Source: Lucinisca nassula
Taxonomy: Eukaryota; Mollusca; Bivalvia; Lucinida; Lucinidae
NCBI GenBank assembly: GCA_963580285.1
Contig: OY757019.1
Coordinates: forward strand, 64,376,587-64,440,586
Length of the DNA stretch: 64,000 nucleotides
Direction: 5' to 3'
A model generated the notes under the pieces. That model worked only from the letters and a program-made list of their open reading frames with translations, did not search any database and was not told the origin of the DNA. Made by a program: the position numbers and the translations under genes. Below are positions 51,607 to 60,995 of this stretch, in pieces. Position 1 is the stretch's first letter; every line of letters starts with the position of its first letter.

Positions 51607-52647
51607 ATGGGATCCAACACTAGAAAAAGAGCTTTTTTAGACTTATCTGATGACGACCCGGAACCGACAACATTCACTTTCAAAGCAAACGAAAATTTTG
51701 CTAGATTCTTAGTGATTCCAAGTAACGAAGGCAAGGCTGTTACCACTCTTTCACCGTTTGTCATAGAAAAACAAATAGAATCTCTTATCGGAACGCCAAA
51801 AAATGTAAAAAAATTAAAAAATGGAACTCTCTTAATTGAAACAAACAGAAAATCTCAAACTGAAAATCTCTTGAAAATTAATAAATCCTTCAACCTTAAC
51901 GTCTCTGTCACGGAGCACAAAACATTAAATTCATGTAAAGGAATACACCGTGACAGAATGCTTAAACAAGAATCAGAAGCCAGTATCGTAGAATATTTAA
52001 AAGATCAAGGAGTAACAGCCTGCAAACGTTTCAAAATTAAAAAAGACGGCAATCTCATCGAAACAAATACTCTTCTTTTAACCTTCAATACCACTTCGTT
52101 GCCGAAATCACTAAGGATTTTTTACAGAATAATACCGGTTGAAATCTACGTGCCCAACCCTCTGCGATGTTTCAATTGTCAGAGGTTTGGGCACCACGAA
52201 AACGACTGTACTGTCCCTGACGGATCTGTTTGTGAGAAGTGTGGTGGCACTGATCATCACACTTCTAACTGCAAGAACTCTCCAAAATGTGTGAACTGTG
52301 GAAAAGATCATTTATCTAAATCCAATGTCTGTGAAGTTTGGAAAACAGAAAAAGAAATCATGAAAATCAAAGTTACACAAAACGTCACTTATTTGGAAGC
52401 CAAGAAAATCCAAAAAAAAAACAAACCAGAAAACACATTCGCCAAAGTTGTTCAATCCCTTGCCAGCAAACCTGAAACAAAAGAAACCTCCACTCAATTT
52501 AATGAAAAAGATTTCGAAATTAAACCACATTCTAAAGTAATTACCTCTACTGTTAAACCAAAAACCACACCACAACCTACTACATCGTCACAACCTACAT
52601 CGTCACAACCTACTACATCGTCACAACCTACATCTACTCATCAGTAA
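51607..52647 (+). CDS. LINE-C ORF1: nucleic-acid-binding gag-like protein with three CCHC knuckles
   Basis: 346 codons, open throughout. After an acidic N-terminus (LDLSDDDPEPTTFTF) comes an RRM-like region (FARFLVIPSNEGKAV ... KNVKKLKNGTLLIE), followed by three zinc knuckles in a row: CFNCQRFGHHENDC (near 52168), CEKCGGTDHHTSNC (near 52231) and CVNCGKDHLSKSNVC (near 52291). KEIMKIKVTQNVTYLEAKKI follows, a block typical of I-type LINE ORF1. The C-terminus is a Thr/Ser/Gln-rich low-complexity tail with (QPTTSS)n repeats ending at 52647. It would coat LINE RNA in the RNP. The open frame is notable next to the broken ORF2. Confidence 0.85.
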   Translation: MGSNTRKRAFLDLSDDDPEPTTFTFKANENFARFLVIPSNEGKAVTTLSPFVIEKQIESLIGTPKNVKKLKNGTLLIETNRKSQTENLLKINKSFNLNVSVTEHKTLNSCKGIHRDRMLKQESEASIVEYLKDQGVTACKRFKIKKDGNLIETNTLLLTFNTTSLPKSLRIFYRIIPVEIYVPNPLRCFNCQRFGHHENDCTVPDGSVCEKCGGTDHHTSNCKNSPKCVNCGKDHLSKSNVCEVWKTEKEIMKIKVTQNVTYLEAKKIQKKNKPENTFAKVVQSLASKPETKETSTQFNEKDFEIKPHSKVITSTVKPKTTPQPTTSSQPTSSQPTTSSQPTSTHQ

Positions 52648-52920
52648 GACAAACTTCACAGACCAGTTCACAACCGAACACCCATTCTAGCAGATCTCAC
52701 TCTCGGTCCACGTCAGGGACAACGGATCGAAAAGACAAAAAAGCATAAAGGATCAAACTCTAACAGTAAAGGGGCGTCGGCTGATCCAGTAAAAATGGCT
52801 AATCAGTACGGCGCCCTTGAGGACATGGAGTTGGATGTTAATCCCTCCACGTTCTCAAAGCATAATAATAAAAGATAAAAGGATTAAATTCCTTGTTTTA
52901 ATCTTCTCTCCATTTAATCA

Positions 52921-54177
52921 TGGATAAGAAGTCAATAATTCAATGGAATTGTCGAGGACTTAAAGCCAATTTTAACGAACTTTTAATTTTATTTACACTT
53001 TTTTCTCCTAATGTCATTTTTAATTTTATTTACACTTTTTTCTCCTAATGCCAAGAAACCTTTTTGAAAACTACAGATAATATTAATTTCAAAGGTTACA
53101 GTATGTACAATCATATCACAACGGATAATCAGAAGGCATCAGGAGGTACATCAATCCTGGTAAAATCTGACGTTCCTCATAGGAAAATAGATGTAAACAC
53201 TAATTTACAAGCTGTTGCTGTAAACGTCACTTTATCCAAATCCATAACGATTTGTTCTGTCTACCTTCCACCACACTATAATTTTTCTAAACAAGAATTA
53301 GAAAATTTAACAAATCAATTACCTAGTCCTTATATATTATTAGGAGATTTTAATAGTCACAGCAAATTATGGGGTTGCTCGGATACAAATGATAAAGGAG
53401 AAATCATAGAAAATTTTATTGCTGAAAATGATTTATGTTTATTTAACGATAAACAACCAACATATCTTCATTCTCCCACAAGAAATTATTTTGCTTTAGA
53501 TCTTTCAATTTGCTCTCCAAATATTTATCTAGATTTTGATTGGTCTGTTGTGGACGATCTCCATGGGAGCGATCATTTTCCGATAGTAATTGAAGAAATT
53601 GCATCGACCCATGAGGATCGTCACCCCAGATGGAATTTGAGTAAAGCAAATTGGGAAAATTTTAATCAATTATGTGATGAAAAACTCGACCCTGAACTTT
53701 TTAAAACTGCAAGTGATATACAAGATTTTACTGATGAATTGATTGATATTGCTGAAAAATGTATTCCTAAATCCTCGACTTTTTCAAAAAGAAACAGACC
53801 TAGCTTGGTTTAATGATGAAGTTAAAACTTCAATCAATAAAAGAAAATCTGCATTACGAAAATTCAATAAACAACCAACAAAAGAAAATCTTATCCATGC
53901 CAAACATTTGCGAGCTAAAGCTCGCAAAACAATAAAATCGGCCAAAAAAGCATCTTGGCAGCAATTCGTCTCCAAACTGAATACCAGAACACCAACTAAG
54001 AAAATATGGGACATGATTCGAAAAATTAGTGGCAAAAACAAATCAAATAAACATGTCCATATCAAATCGAACGGAAATATATGTTCAACGGCTAAAGACA
54101 TTTCCAATGCCTTGGGGGAAAATTTTCAGAAAAAACTCCTCAAGCTTAAATTATTCAGAAAATTTCCAAAATATTAA
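52921..54177 (+). pseudogene. LINE-C ORF2 endonuclease and linker (frameshifted)
   Basis: Starts MDKKSIIQWNCRGLKANFNE (52921). A 37-bp tandem duplication at 52981-53054 shifts the frame. The domain then continues in 53064-53813: CQETFLK (catalytic Glu block, near 53052), GGTSILVKSDVPHRK, ICSVYLPPHYNFS, YILLGDFNSHSKLWG (GDFN), ALDLSICSPN and DDLHGSDHFPIVIE (SDH catalytic block, near 53562). A second shift near 53790 leads to AWFNDEVKTSINKRKSALRK and a third near 54115 to the RT frame. Catalytic residues all seem present. The shifts alone inactivate it. Confidence 0.8.
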
Positions 54178-56548
54178 ACAAGAACAAGAGAAAAAGAATT
54201 TAAATTTTTCCTCATTAAATCAAGAAAAATATAATTTACCTTTCACTACTAAAGAATTATTAGATGCTCTCCATAAATCTCATGATACTGCTGTTGGTCC
54301 TGACGACATACACTATCAAATTTTAAAACATTTACCCAACAAAGCATTGGAAACATTATTAAATATTCTAAATGATATTTGGATCACTGGAAAATTCCCT
54401 CAAAACTGGAGAAAAGCTACCATTATTCCTATTCCGAAACCTAATAAAGATCATACTGAAGCCACTAATTACAGACCTATTGCTTTGACAAGTTGCTTAT
54501 GTAAAACAATGGAGAGAATGATTAATGATAGGTTGGTTTGGTTCTTAGAATCAAACCAGCTTATCACTAAATTTCAAGCTGGTTTTAGAAAAAACAGCTC
54601 TACTAATGATCATTTGATTCGCTTAGAATCATTTATACGTGATGCCTTTATCAAAAAAGAACATGTCGTGGCTGTATTCTTTGACCTAGAAAAGGCCTAT
54701 GATACGACTTGGAAATATGGCATCATGAAAGATTTACACAACTTGGGCCTTAAAGGCCGATTGCCACTTTTTGTTCAAAATTTCTTGTCCGATCGAACAT
54801 TTAATGTTCGCATAGGAAATACATTATCGAACACATTTGATCAAGAACAAGGTGTACCACAAGGTAGTATTTTATCACCAACCTTGTTCAGCATAAAAAA
54901 TAATAATATAGTTAAATGTGTAAAAGACCCAGATTGTTCGCTTTTTGTTGACGATTTTGGAATTTTTTATCGTTCCAAAAATATGGAAACCATTGGATTT
55001 AAACTCCAAAGGTGTTTAAATAATATAGAAACTTGGGCAACAGAAAATGGTTTTAAATTTTCTAAATTAAAAACTCAGTGTGTTCATTTCTGCCAAATAC
55101 GAAAGTTGCATTTAGATCCTGCACTGACTATATACGGCAGTCCAATTCCAGTCGTCACTGAGGCGAAGTTTTTGGGTCTTTTATTCGATAGCAAATTGTC
55201 TTTTATTCCTCATATCAAAGCTTTGAAAGCTAAATGTTTAAAAGCTCTTGAAATTCTTAAAGTCCTGTCCAGTTCCGACTGGGGAGGAGATCGCACTGTT
55301 CTTTTAAATCTTTATAGATCTTTAATTCGTTCCAAATTGGACTATGGTTCCATAGTCTATGGATCTGCTAGGAAATCTTATTTAAAATCTTTAGATACTA
55401 TACATCATCAAGGTTTACGTCAGGCACTAGGTGCATTTCGCACTTCACCTATTGAAAGTCTTTATGCTGAATCAAATGAACCATCACTTTATGTAAGAAG
55501 AGAGAAATTGTCTCTTCAATATGCTACCAAATTAGCTGCTAATCCACGAAATTCAGCATTTGACTCAGTTTTTAACCCAAATTATGAAAGATTCTACAAT
55601 AACAAACCATCTGCTATAAAACCTCTTGGCCTGAGAATAAAACCGTTACTCGAAGAGGCCAATATAAATATTCAAAATATACAATCGTTCTCTTTTCCAT
55701 CGAAAGAACCATGGGTGTTGAAACCACCAAGGATAATTTTAGATTTAGAAAAAAATAAAAAATCCGAAGTAGAATCTCACATATTTAAGAACGAATTTTT
55801 AGAAATCAAATCCAATTTTAAACATCACATTCCCATTTACACTGACGGTTCGAAACAGGATGAGAAAGTTGCTTGTTCTGTCATTAGTCCGAATTTCACT
55901 GATAGCATTAGATTACCCGATAATAGTTCAATTTTTACTGCTGAAGCGAAAGCAATTGATATTGCACTGTATCATATTAGTGATCAGTATGAAAAACAAT
56001 TTATCATTTTTTCCGATTCTCTTTCAGTTCTAAAGGCTCTTAAAGATCAACAGCACAAAAATCCCTTAATTCAACAAATTTTAAGAAAATTCCACTATCT
56101 TTCTCTCTCCAAGGAGATTATTTTCTGCTGGATTCCCAGTCACATCAATATTCGTGGAAATGAGTTGGCGGATTTAGAAGCTAAATTTGCTGTATCTTTG
56201 AATGTTACAAATTTTAAAATTCCCTTTTCAGATTTTAAATCTAACATTAATAAATATATCAAAAACAAATGTCAATCTATTTGGGAAAAAGAAACCGATA
56301 ATAAATTATTCAAAATAGAACCTAATTTTCACAGTAAATGCTCTGTCTCAATTTACAGTAGGAAAGACCAGACTGAAATTACCAGATGCCGTATTGGGCA
56401 CACAAGACTAACTCATTCTTACATATTACAAAACGAACAAGCACCTTTCTGTGTATCCTGTAACGAACCGTTCACAGTTAATCACTTTCTCATTTCATGT
56501 GTAGAATTTATCATATCCGCTCAAAATATTTTAATGTTACAACAATGA
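54113..56548 (+). pseudogene. LINE-C ORF2 reverse transcriptase and RNase H
   Basis: Over 800 open codons. RT: HDTAVGPDDIHYQILKHLP, NWRKATIIPIPKPNKDHTEA, NYRPIALTSCLCKTMERMIN, QAGFRKNSSTNDHLIRLE, AVFFDLEKAYDTTWKYGIMK (first Asp), [15 protein letters not shown] and the active site LFVDDFGIF (FVDD, near 54944). The block after TLFSI reads KNNNI where an IND-L motif is usual. Thumb: AKFLGLLFDSKLSFIPHIKA. RNase H: HIPIYTDGSKQDEKVA, FTAEAKAIDIAL, IIFSDSLSVLKAL and CWIPSHINIRGNELADLEAK, so D-E-D and the final H/D block are present. The C-terminal CRIGHTRLTHSYIL and CVSCNEPFTVNHFLISC knuckle is intact. It belongs to the I group (Nimb-like is possible). The RT-RH frame is open but severed from EN. 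Confidence 0.85.
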
Positions 56549-56687
56549 AAGATCTTTTTAAAGACATACCATCTTATCAATTAATAAATTTTCTTAAAGA
56601 AATCGGACTTTTTAACAAACTGTAATCATTAATATTTTAACTTTTTAACTTCAATAACAATTTTATATCTAATACCTAATGATTTTA

Positions 56688-56749
56688 GACGCTATATGCC
56701 CTATTAGGGTTGAGCGTCTTTAAACAAAATATCCATCCATCCATCCATC
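56688..56749 (+). other. LINE-C 3' stem-loop and (ATCC)n tail
   Basis: GACGCT (56688-56693) pairs with AGCGTC (56713-56718), with CCCTATTAGGG as inner stem-loop. A (ATCC)n tail follows at 56731-56749. Such a hairpin near the tail is the expected RT recognition site. Confidence 0.65.
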
Positions 56750-57132
56750 GAAATAATTTTGGGTGTTCGAACTGCTAGGGTGTTCGAACTAATTGGTCAC
56801 CTACCGTAGTCTACCATTTTTACCGTATTTCGAAACACACCTATATATTCAAATACATTGTCTTTGTTTGGCCAAAGAAAAAGAAATTTTAAAAAGAAAA
56901 ATTGGAATATTCAAGTTGCCTTTTTTGCTCAAAACATAGATTGCGGGGAGTTGACAGAAACGCCTCGACGAGGCGATTCTATCGAGTACCCACAATCTAG
57001 TGTCTCAGAGCATGAATACGGAAATTAATGTATACCCCTGCAAACCCGAGCTTTACTATATAAAAGTGTAGATTATATTTTCTTGTCCCTTGGGATCATT
57101 GATTCCATTGTGGAATTTTGAAAATATCTGAG

Positions 57133-57178
57133 GGTCACTGATGAGGCCTAATTGGCCGAAACTAGCTAGTGAGGCCCA
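57133..57178 (+). ncRNA. Hammerhead ribozyme motif (copy 1, cleavage site altered)
   Basis: Core CTGATGA (57139-57145), perfect stem II GGCC-TAATT-GGCC (57146-57158), GAAA (57159-57162) and a mini stem III (ACTAGCTAGT). The base after stem III, which must be A, C or U for cleavage, is G (57172), and stem I pairing of GGGTCA with AGGCCC is imperfect. Cleavage is therefore unlikely at this copy. Confidence 0.7.
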
Positions 57179-57392
57179 GTAAACATGTACACTCCATATT
57201 TTTCAGTTCTGTGGTGTATTCCTTGCTTCCAAAGGATAGCCCTTTCATAGAACATATTTAACTTCACTACAACTGGTGTGTGGGAATGTGTGGCGGCTGT
57301 AAAACATCTCCCTGCCCTACATCATAGTGTAGATTATATTTTCTTGTCCTTTGGGATCATTGATTCCATTGTGGAATTTCGAAAATATCATA

Positions 57393-57438
57393 GGGTCACT
57401 GATGAGGCCTAATTGGCCGAAACTAGCTAGTCTGACCC
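57393..57438 (+). ncRNA. Type I hammerhead ribozyme (copy 2, all core positions intact)
   Basis: Stem I: GGGTCA (57393-57398) pairs perfectly with TGACCC (57433-57438). Core: CTGATGA (57399-57405). Stem II: GGCC (57406-57409), loop TAATT, GGCC (57415-57418). GAAA at 57419-57422. Stem III: ACTA/TAGT with loop GC, then cleavage base C at 57432 (GTC). Every invariant hammerhead nucleotide is present. The very short stem III is typical of retrozyme and Penelope hammerheads, which usually cleave best as dimers. Predicted cleavage is after 57432. Confidence 0.85.
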
Positions 57439-57599
57439 GGAAAACATGTACAGACCATATTTTTCAGTTCTGTGGTGTATTCCTTGCTTCCAAAGAGTAA
57501 CCCTTTTATAGAACATAACAAAGGGGATCACAATTTTATAGGCATGATTTCGTGATGGAAATACAACTTTAAGGACCTTATGGCTGCTACTCTGTTTAC

Positions 57600-57725
57600 T
57601 CTGTCCAACTGAAAAAGGGGTCTTCTCTAAAAGGGGAAGAATTTGCTCCTCAAGGGGTCTACTCTTAAAGGGAAGAATTAACTCCCCAGGAGCAAATTCT
57701 TTCCTTTAAGAGTATACCCCTTAGA
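57600..57725. repeat. Local inverted repeats
   Basis: AGGGGAAGAATTTGCTCCT (57638) and AGGAGCAAATTCTTTCCTTT (57699) are inverted, and AAGGGGTCTACTCTTAAAG and CTTTAAGAGTATACCCCTT overlap them. This suggests a small foldback repeat. Confidence 0.5.
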
Positions 57726-57866
57726 CATATCAAAAGAGAAATTACTTTTGCAGGAGAAGCAGTCATTTTCGCAAATTTTACGTTTGCCAATGCCATTATG
57801 GAGTAAGTCCATTGGGCCATGGAAACGAAAAACAACAGAACATAACTACTACTACTCACAAAGAGT

Positions 57867-58165
57867 GGCTGGCTGCGGTAGCTCAGTCGGATGCAGTCTG
57901 ACTGGCGATAAGGAAGACTCGGGTTCGATACCTACCGGGGTCGGCAACATTCTTTCGTGGAGATTATGAAATCTTTTCTATGGTCATTCTCTCCCTTCTG
58001 CTGATTCAGGAAGGGCAGGTCAGTTTTTGGCGAAAGAATGTGCACTGAACTGGTAAACCGCTTACGGATAAGCCTACTCAGGAAAAGCGTGGATAGGTAC
58101 ACTGACAGGCCCAAACATGACCCAAATCAGTGTTGTCTGGGCCGTTAAATACAAATAAACAAAAC
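57867..58165 (+). mobile_element. tRNA-derived SINE, second family
   Basis: The head GGCTGCGGTAGCTCAGTCGG (A box TAGCTCAGTCGG) and GGGTTCGATACC (perfect B box, near 57918) fold like a tRNA 5' half. The body contains GGCGAAAGAATGTGCACTGA, CTGGTAAACCGCTTACGGAT and GGGCCGTTAAATACAAATAA. The tail is CAAA-like. The body word ACTGGTAAACCGCTTA is shared with the CAAA-tailed SINE family, so the two families have a common central domain. CAAAG flanks both ends. Confidence 0.8.
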
Positions 58166-58311
58166 TTGCAAAGTTTACTTCACACAGATAGGAACAGATT
58201 AATATATTCTGAACATCATTCGGTACGGTGGTAGCTCTAATAATACATAAGTTTTGGAAAGACAGAGAACGTTATTTTTCCTCATTTATAAAGATCGCTG
58301 CCAGGTGTAAC

Positions 58312-58530
58312 GGGTCTCCGTGTGGTCTAGTGGATAAAAGTGCTGACTCTTAATCATTAGGTCTCTCAACGGTGTAGGTTTGAGCATGGCTCAGGTCACA
58401 TAATGAGAAGTTCTGCAATGGAAGGTCAGGAGGTTTTTCGTCGGGTACTCTAGTTTTCGCTCACCTCCGATTAACGATCGGCTTGATGTGAGTGAAATAA
58501 TCTTGAAAGGATCGTAAAACCAAACATAAA
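58312..58530 (+). mobile_element. tRNA-derived SINE (family of 48467)
   Basis: Matches 48467-48700 through GGGTCTCCGTGTGGTCTAGT, ATCATTAGGTCTCTCAACGG, AGTTCTGCAATGGAAGGTCA and CGATTAACGATCGGCTTGAT, with a worn B box (GGTTTGAGCAT). AAGATCGCTG..GGTGT.AA flanks it on both sides (58291-58311 and 58532-58549), a target duplication with small changes. Confidence 0.8.
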
Positions 58531-59084
58531 AAAGATCGCTGGGTGTGTAAAAACATTTTCATGTCTTTGCTACTAGAATAAACGGCAGTGCCAAGGTCGA
58601 AGGTTCTAACTCTTCCAAATATATAAAATATTTAGGGAGCGAAACAAAGTCACATAACGTTGATGGGTCGTTGTTTATTGTTCTTGAGCCCAGCACAGAT
58701 AGCAATAGTTTCTGTTCAAAAACTTCATGACTACTAAGTGACCTACCACCAGTTACAGACTGAGCTGTTAAAAGACTTTTTGACGCATTCGATGGGAGCT
58801 AATGTATCTGATAAGTCGAGAATGGTGTTCTTTATTTCCACTCAATACTTGACGTTTTACTAATCAGTTTCTTTTACAATTAAATTGTGATCCAGAAAGA
58901 TATACAAAAGGATTGCAAATGTCAGGTTTTTGCGGAGGTTTTTCTTTTTGCTCAAAGAAACTGCCGAGGTTTAAGATACAGTCTGATTCGCAGCACTTTG
59001 TCTGGGCAGGCTTAGATCTTCCTAGGCGGTTCAGCAATACAGCAGTACAATATATTGTCCCAAGGTCTGATCGGCCCCAGTCCA
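58531..59084. other. No gene recognised; SINE body fragment
   Basis: GGGCAGGCTTAGATC..CCTAGGCGGTTCAGCA near 59003 is a piece of SINE body. The rest has no recognised feature. Confidence 0.4.
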
Positions 59085-59360
59085 TCGGGGATTGAAGAAA
59101 TAGATTGGGCTGCATGATGCTTCCACACAGAGCTGATACCGGCCGCACATGAGTAGTGTTAAATCGCCTAGAAAGTCTAAGCCTGCTCAGGAATAGTGGC
59201 TCGAGTCATGCATTTCAACCATTTAGTTTCATTGGGCGACTGGGCTTGAGAAGGAGTTTTATCTGCCCGTTTTATCTCAGTACTGAGTAAAAGTCCCATA
59301 AAATTGGAAGCAATGTCTCAAAAAAGACTCATACAGTGATAACAGGGACGTTAACAACAA
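59085..59360 (+). mobile_element. SINE (CAAA-tailed family)
   Basis: CATCGGGGATTGAAGAAATAG, CTTCCACACAGAGCTGATAC, TAGAAAGTCTAAGCCTGCTC, CATTGGGCGACTGGGCTTGA and AACAGGGACGTTAACAACAAAT in family order. Confidence 0.7.
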
Positions 59361-60472
59361 ATGAAATAGATAACCAAGGCCCTATAGAAGGCCTAATGAC
59401 TTAGGAAAAATCTTTTTATATGCCCGTTTGAAAAAAAAAAAAAAACGGTCGTATTAAGTTATGGGGTTGGTGTCCGTCCGTCCGTTCGTAACTTTTTTTT
59501 TTCGTTTCCGTATAACTCCTACAATACAGTTTTCATCCGATCAAGCCTAAAATGTGTATGTAGTAAGGCTAAGATGTGAAGATATGCCACCAAATACTAA
59601 CAGAGTTATGACCCTTTGAAAAATTTGGTTTACATTTTCGTTTGGTTAAGTTTTGTGCTATACATGTGTTAACCATATGTAAGTTACATTTAGTTTATAC
59701 TTGCCATGGCGTTAAACAATTTACCACAGAATACTCACCACTACCTACCCCTCCTGATACCAAGGTCACAGACTTCGAAATTTTATGTACACGTTTTGTA
59801 TTAAAGTTTATTATTTTTATTCAAAAAATGCATTAAGTGGGATAATGATATCAGCTGGCTAAAACCAGAATGTAGACTGACAAGACCAAACCTATTGGAT
59901 GCTTTTTGAAAGCAGCCAACTTGTTTTTTACTGACTACCTATGTACCGACCTAATCTATTCTTAGAGAGCTGCTGAGGTCACGCTAAGGTCAGCTGTTCG
60001 GTGTAAATTTCAGCAAGCGGCAAACTCGTTGATAATTACTGCATATAAAGTAAAGTATATGTATATGCCTTATAGTATTATATTTGATCTATTATGTGTA
60101 TTTCAGCTTCTTTACATACGTCGGTTTTATACACGTGTTGTTCAACATAGTTTAAAGCTCATAAAGCGCTAACATTGCATTGTTACTTACTTAGCAGTGG
60201 GGCATATCTCGTCTGTTCATTAAAGTGAATGACCACCATTTTTTTTTCTCAGATCCATTTTATAGTAACACCATTGAGGAATGATAAAATCCCATTCTTC
60301 ATCTAAACTGTTTCTCTAATTAACTGTAATGGCTCATTAAAGTTGTTGATAGGGTGTCAGACATGTTTACAGATTATATCTCCTGGGGTGACATCACAGA
60401 AACTGCGGCTAACAAATCTTGGTATTTTAGCAGCTGAGGATTTTAGAGAAGAAAGTGAACATTAAAATAAAA
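59361..60472. other. No gene recognised; fragment of a tandem-core type repeat
   Basis: An A run (59429-59443) precedes GTCCGTCCGTCCGTTCGTAA and ATACAGTTTTCATCCGATCA, wording typical of bivalve HINE-like cores. The remaining ~800 bp carries no recognised feature. Confidence 0.4.
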
Positions 60473-60668
60473 ATGCCTTCTTGTAAGGCCAAATACTGCA
60501 CAGTGAAAAGACCCTATCCCTGACCCTAAGAAACATAGAGAGTTATGTGAAAAATGGATTCATAATCTTGGAACAGAGAATCTCAACATCAAGACATTTG
60601 TTAATGCAAAGCATAACATTGTTTGTGCTAAACATTTTGAAGATAGCGGTTTTCAAGTGGACTTGAAG
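60473..60668 (+). pseudogene. THAP zinc-finger exon, frameshifted
   Basis: Starts MPSCKAKYCTVKRPYP at 60473 (the first Cys pair, C-x4-C, of a C2CH THAP finger), then a stop. From about 60525 another frame reads PDPKKHRELCEKWIHNLGTE, NIKTFVNAKHNIVCAKHFED and SGF, giving the W of the THAP core and the C-x2-H pair. A one- or two-base indel near 60520-60526 separates the halves. A weak GT donor follows at 60669. THAP fingers bind DNA in host regulators and in P-element-type transposases, and either source is possible. No transposase text was found nearby. Confidence 0.6.
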
Positions 60669-60743
60669 GTTTCTTGATTACTTATTTCTTTTCTTTTCTT
60701 CAATAACCCATTTAGTACCAGAAACCGCAAAAGGGGTACCCTG

Positions 60744-60810
60744 GCAAACATAGCATGCCCTGATCAGATGCCGCAGAATGCGGCGTCTGATCAGGGCCTC
60801 CACTGTTTGC
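60744..60810. repeat. Palindromic repeat, GCAAACAG family
   Basis: GCAAACATAGCATGCCCTGA ... TCAGGGCCTCCACTGTTTGC around a GCCGCAGAATGCGGC centre, the best-paired copy in the window. Confidence 0.7.
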
Positions 60811-60901
60811 TAAAAGTCCAGTCATTTTCCAAATAAATTTTGATGAAAACACAACCTGACACCCCTAAATTTTGAAATGAACTCTTGCTTTATATAAAGA
60901 G

Positions 60902-60995
60902 GAGTGAGTGAGTGAGTTTTAGTTTTACGTCCCACCAACAGCTAAGGTCATACGGAGACGGGACCTCGGTTTAAAGACCCATCCGAAAGTCTGCA
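60902..60995 (-). repeat. SINE end fragment with (GAGT)n
   Basis: GAGTGAGTGAGTGAG followed by TTTTAGTTTTACGTCCCACC and AAGGTCATACGGAGACGGGA, similar to the 3' end of the SINE group read in reverse. Confidence 0.45.

Larger units (their letters stand above)
47632..56806. mobile_element. TA-flanked DNA transposon ends enclosing 9.2 kb of nested insertions
   Basis: The left end CGGTAAATGACCAATTAATT.. (47632-47657) is inverted at 56781-56806 with 23 of 26 positions matching. A TA follows or precedes each end (47630-47631, 56807-56808), and the uninterrupted site is preserved at 2512-2513. This is the signature of a Tc1/mariner-type element. Both ends also carry repeated GTGTTCGAA words (47685, 47722, 56763, 56780). 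No transposase was found. The original element was probably a short MITE now filled by LINE-C, a SINE and other sequence. Confidence 0.7.
57068..57515 (+). mobile_element. Retrozyme-like tandem dimer
   Basis: Two head-to-tail units with a 260-bp period (unit starts GTAGATTATATTTTCTTGTCC at 57068 and 57329; hammerhead CTGATGA at 57139 and 57399). The units share GGGATCATTGATTCCATTGT, AAACATGTACA..CCATATTTTTC and GGTGTATTCCTTGCTTCCAAA. They have no coding capacity. Tandem copies of a short non-coding unit carrying a type I hammerhead are the definition of metazoan retrozymes, which spread as small circular RNAs using another element's RT. Single units lie at 5828-6125 and 14606-14731. Confidence 0.75.

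Noticed and set aside
57880..57945. Possible tRNA gene
   Set aside because: A and B boxes are good but no proper acceptor or anticodon arm closes, and SINE body plus tail follow directly. The same applies to the heads at 3716, 48467 and 58312.
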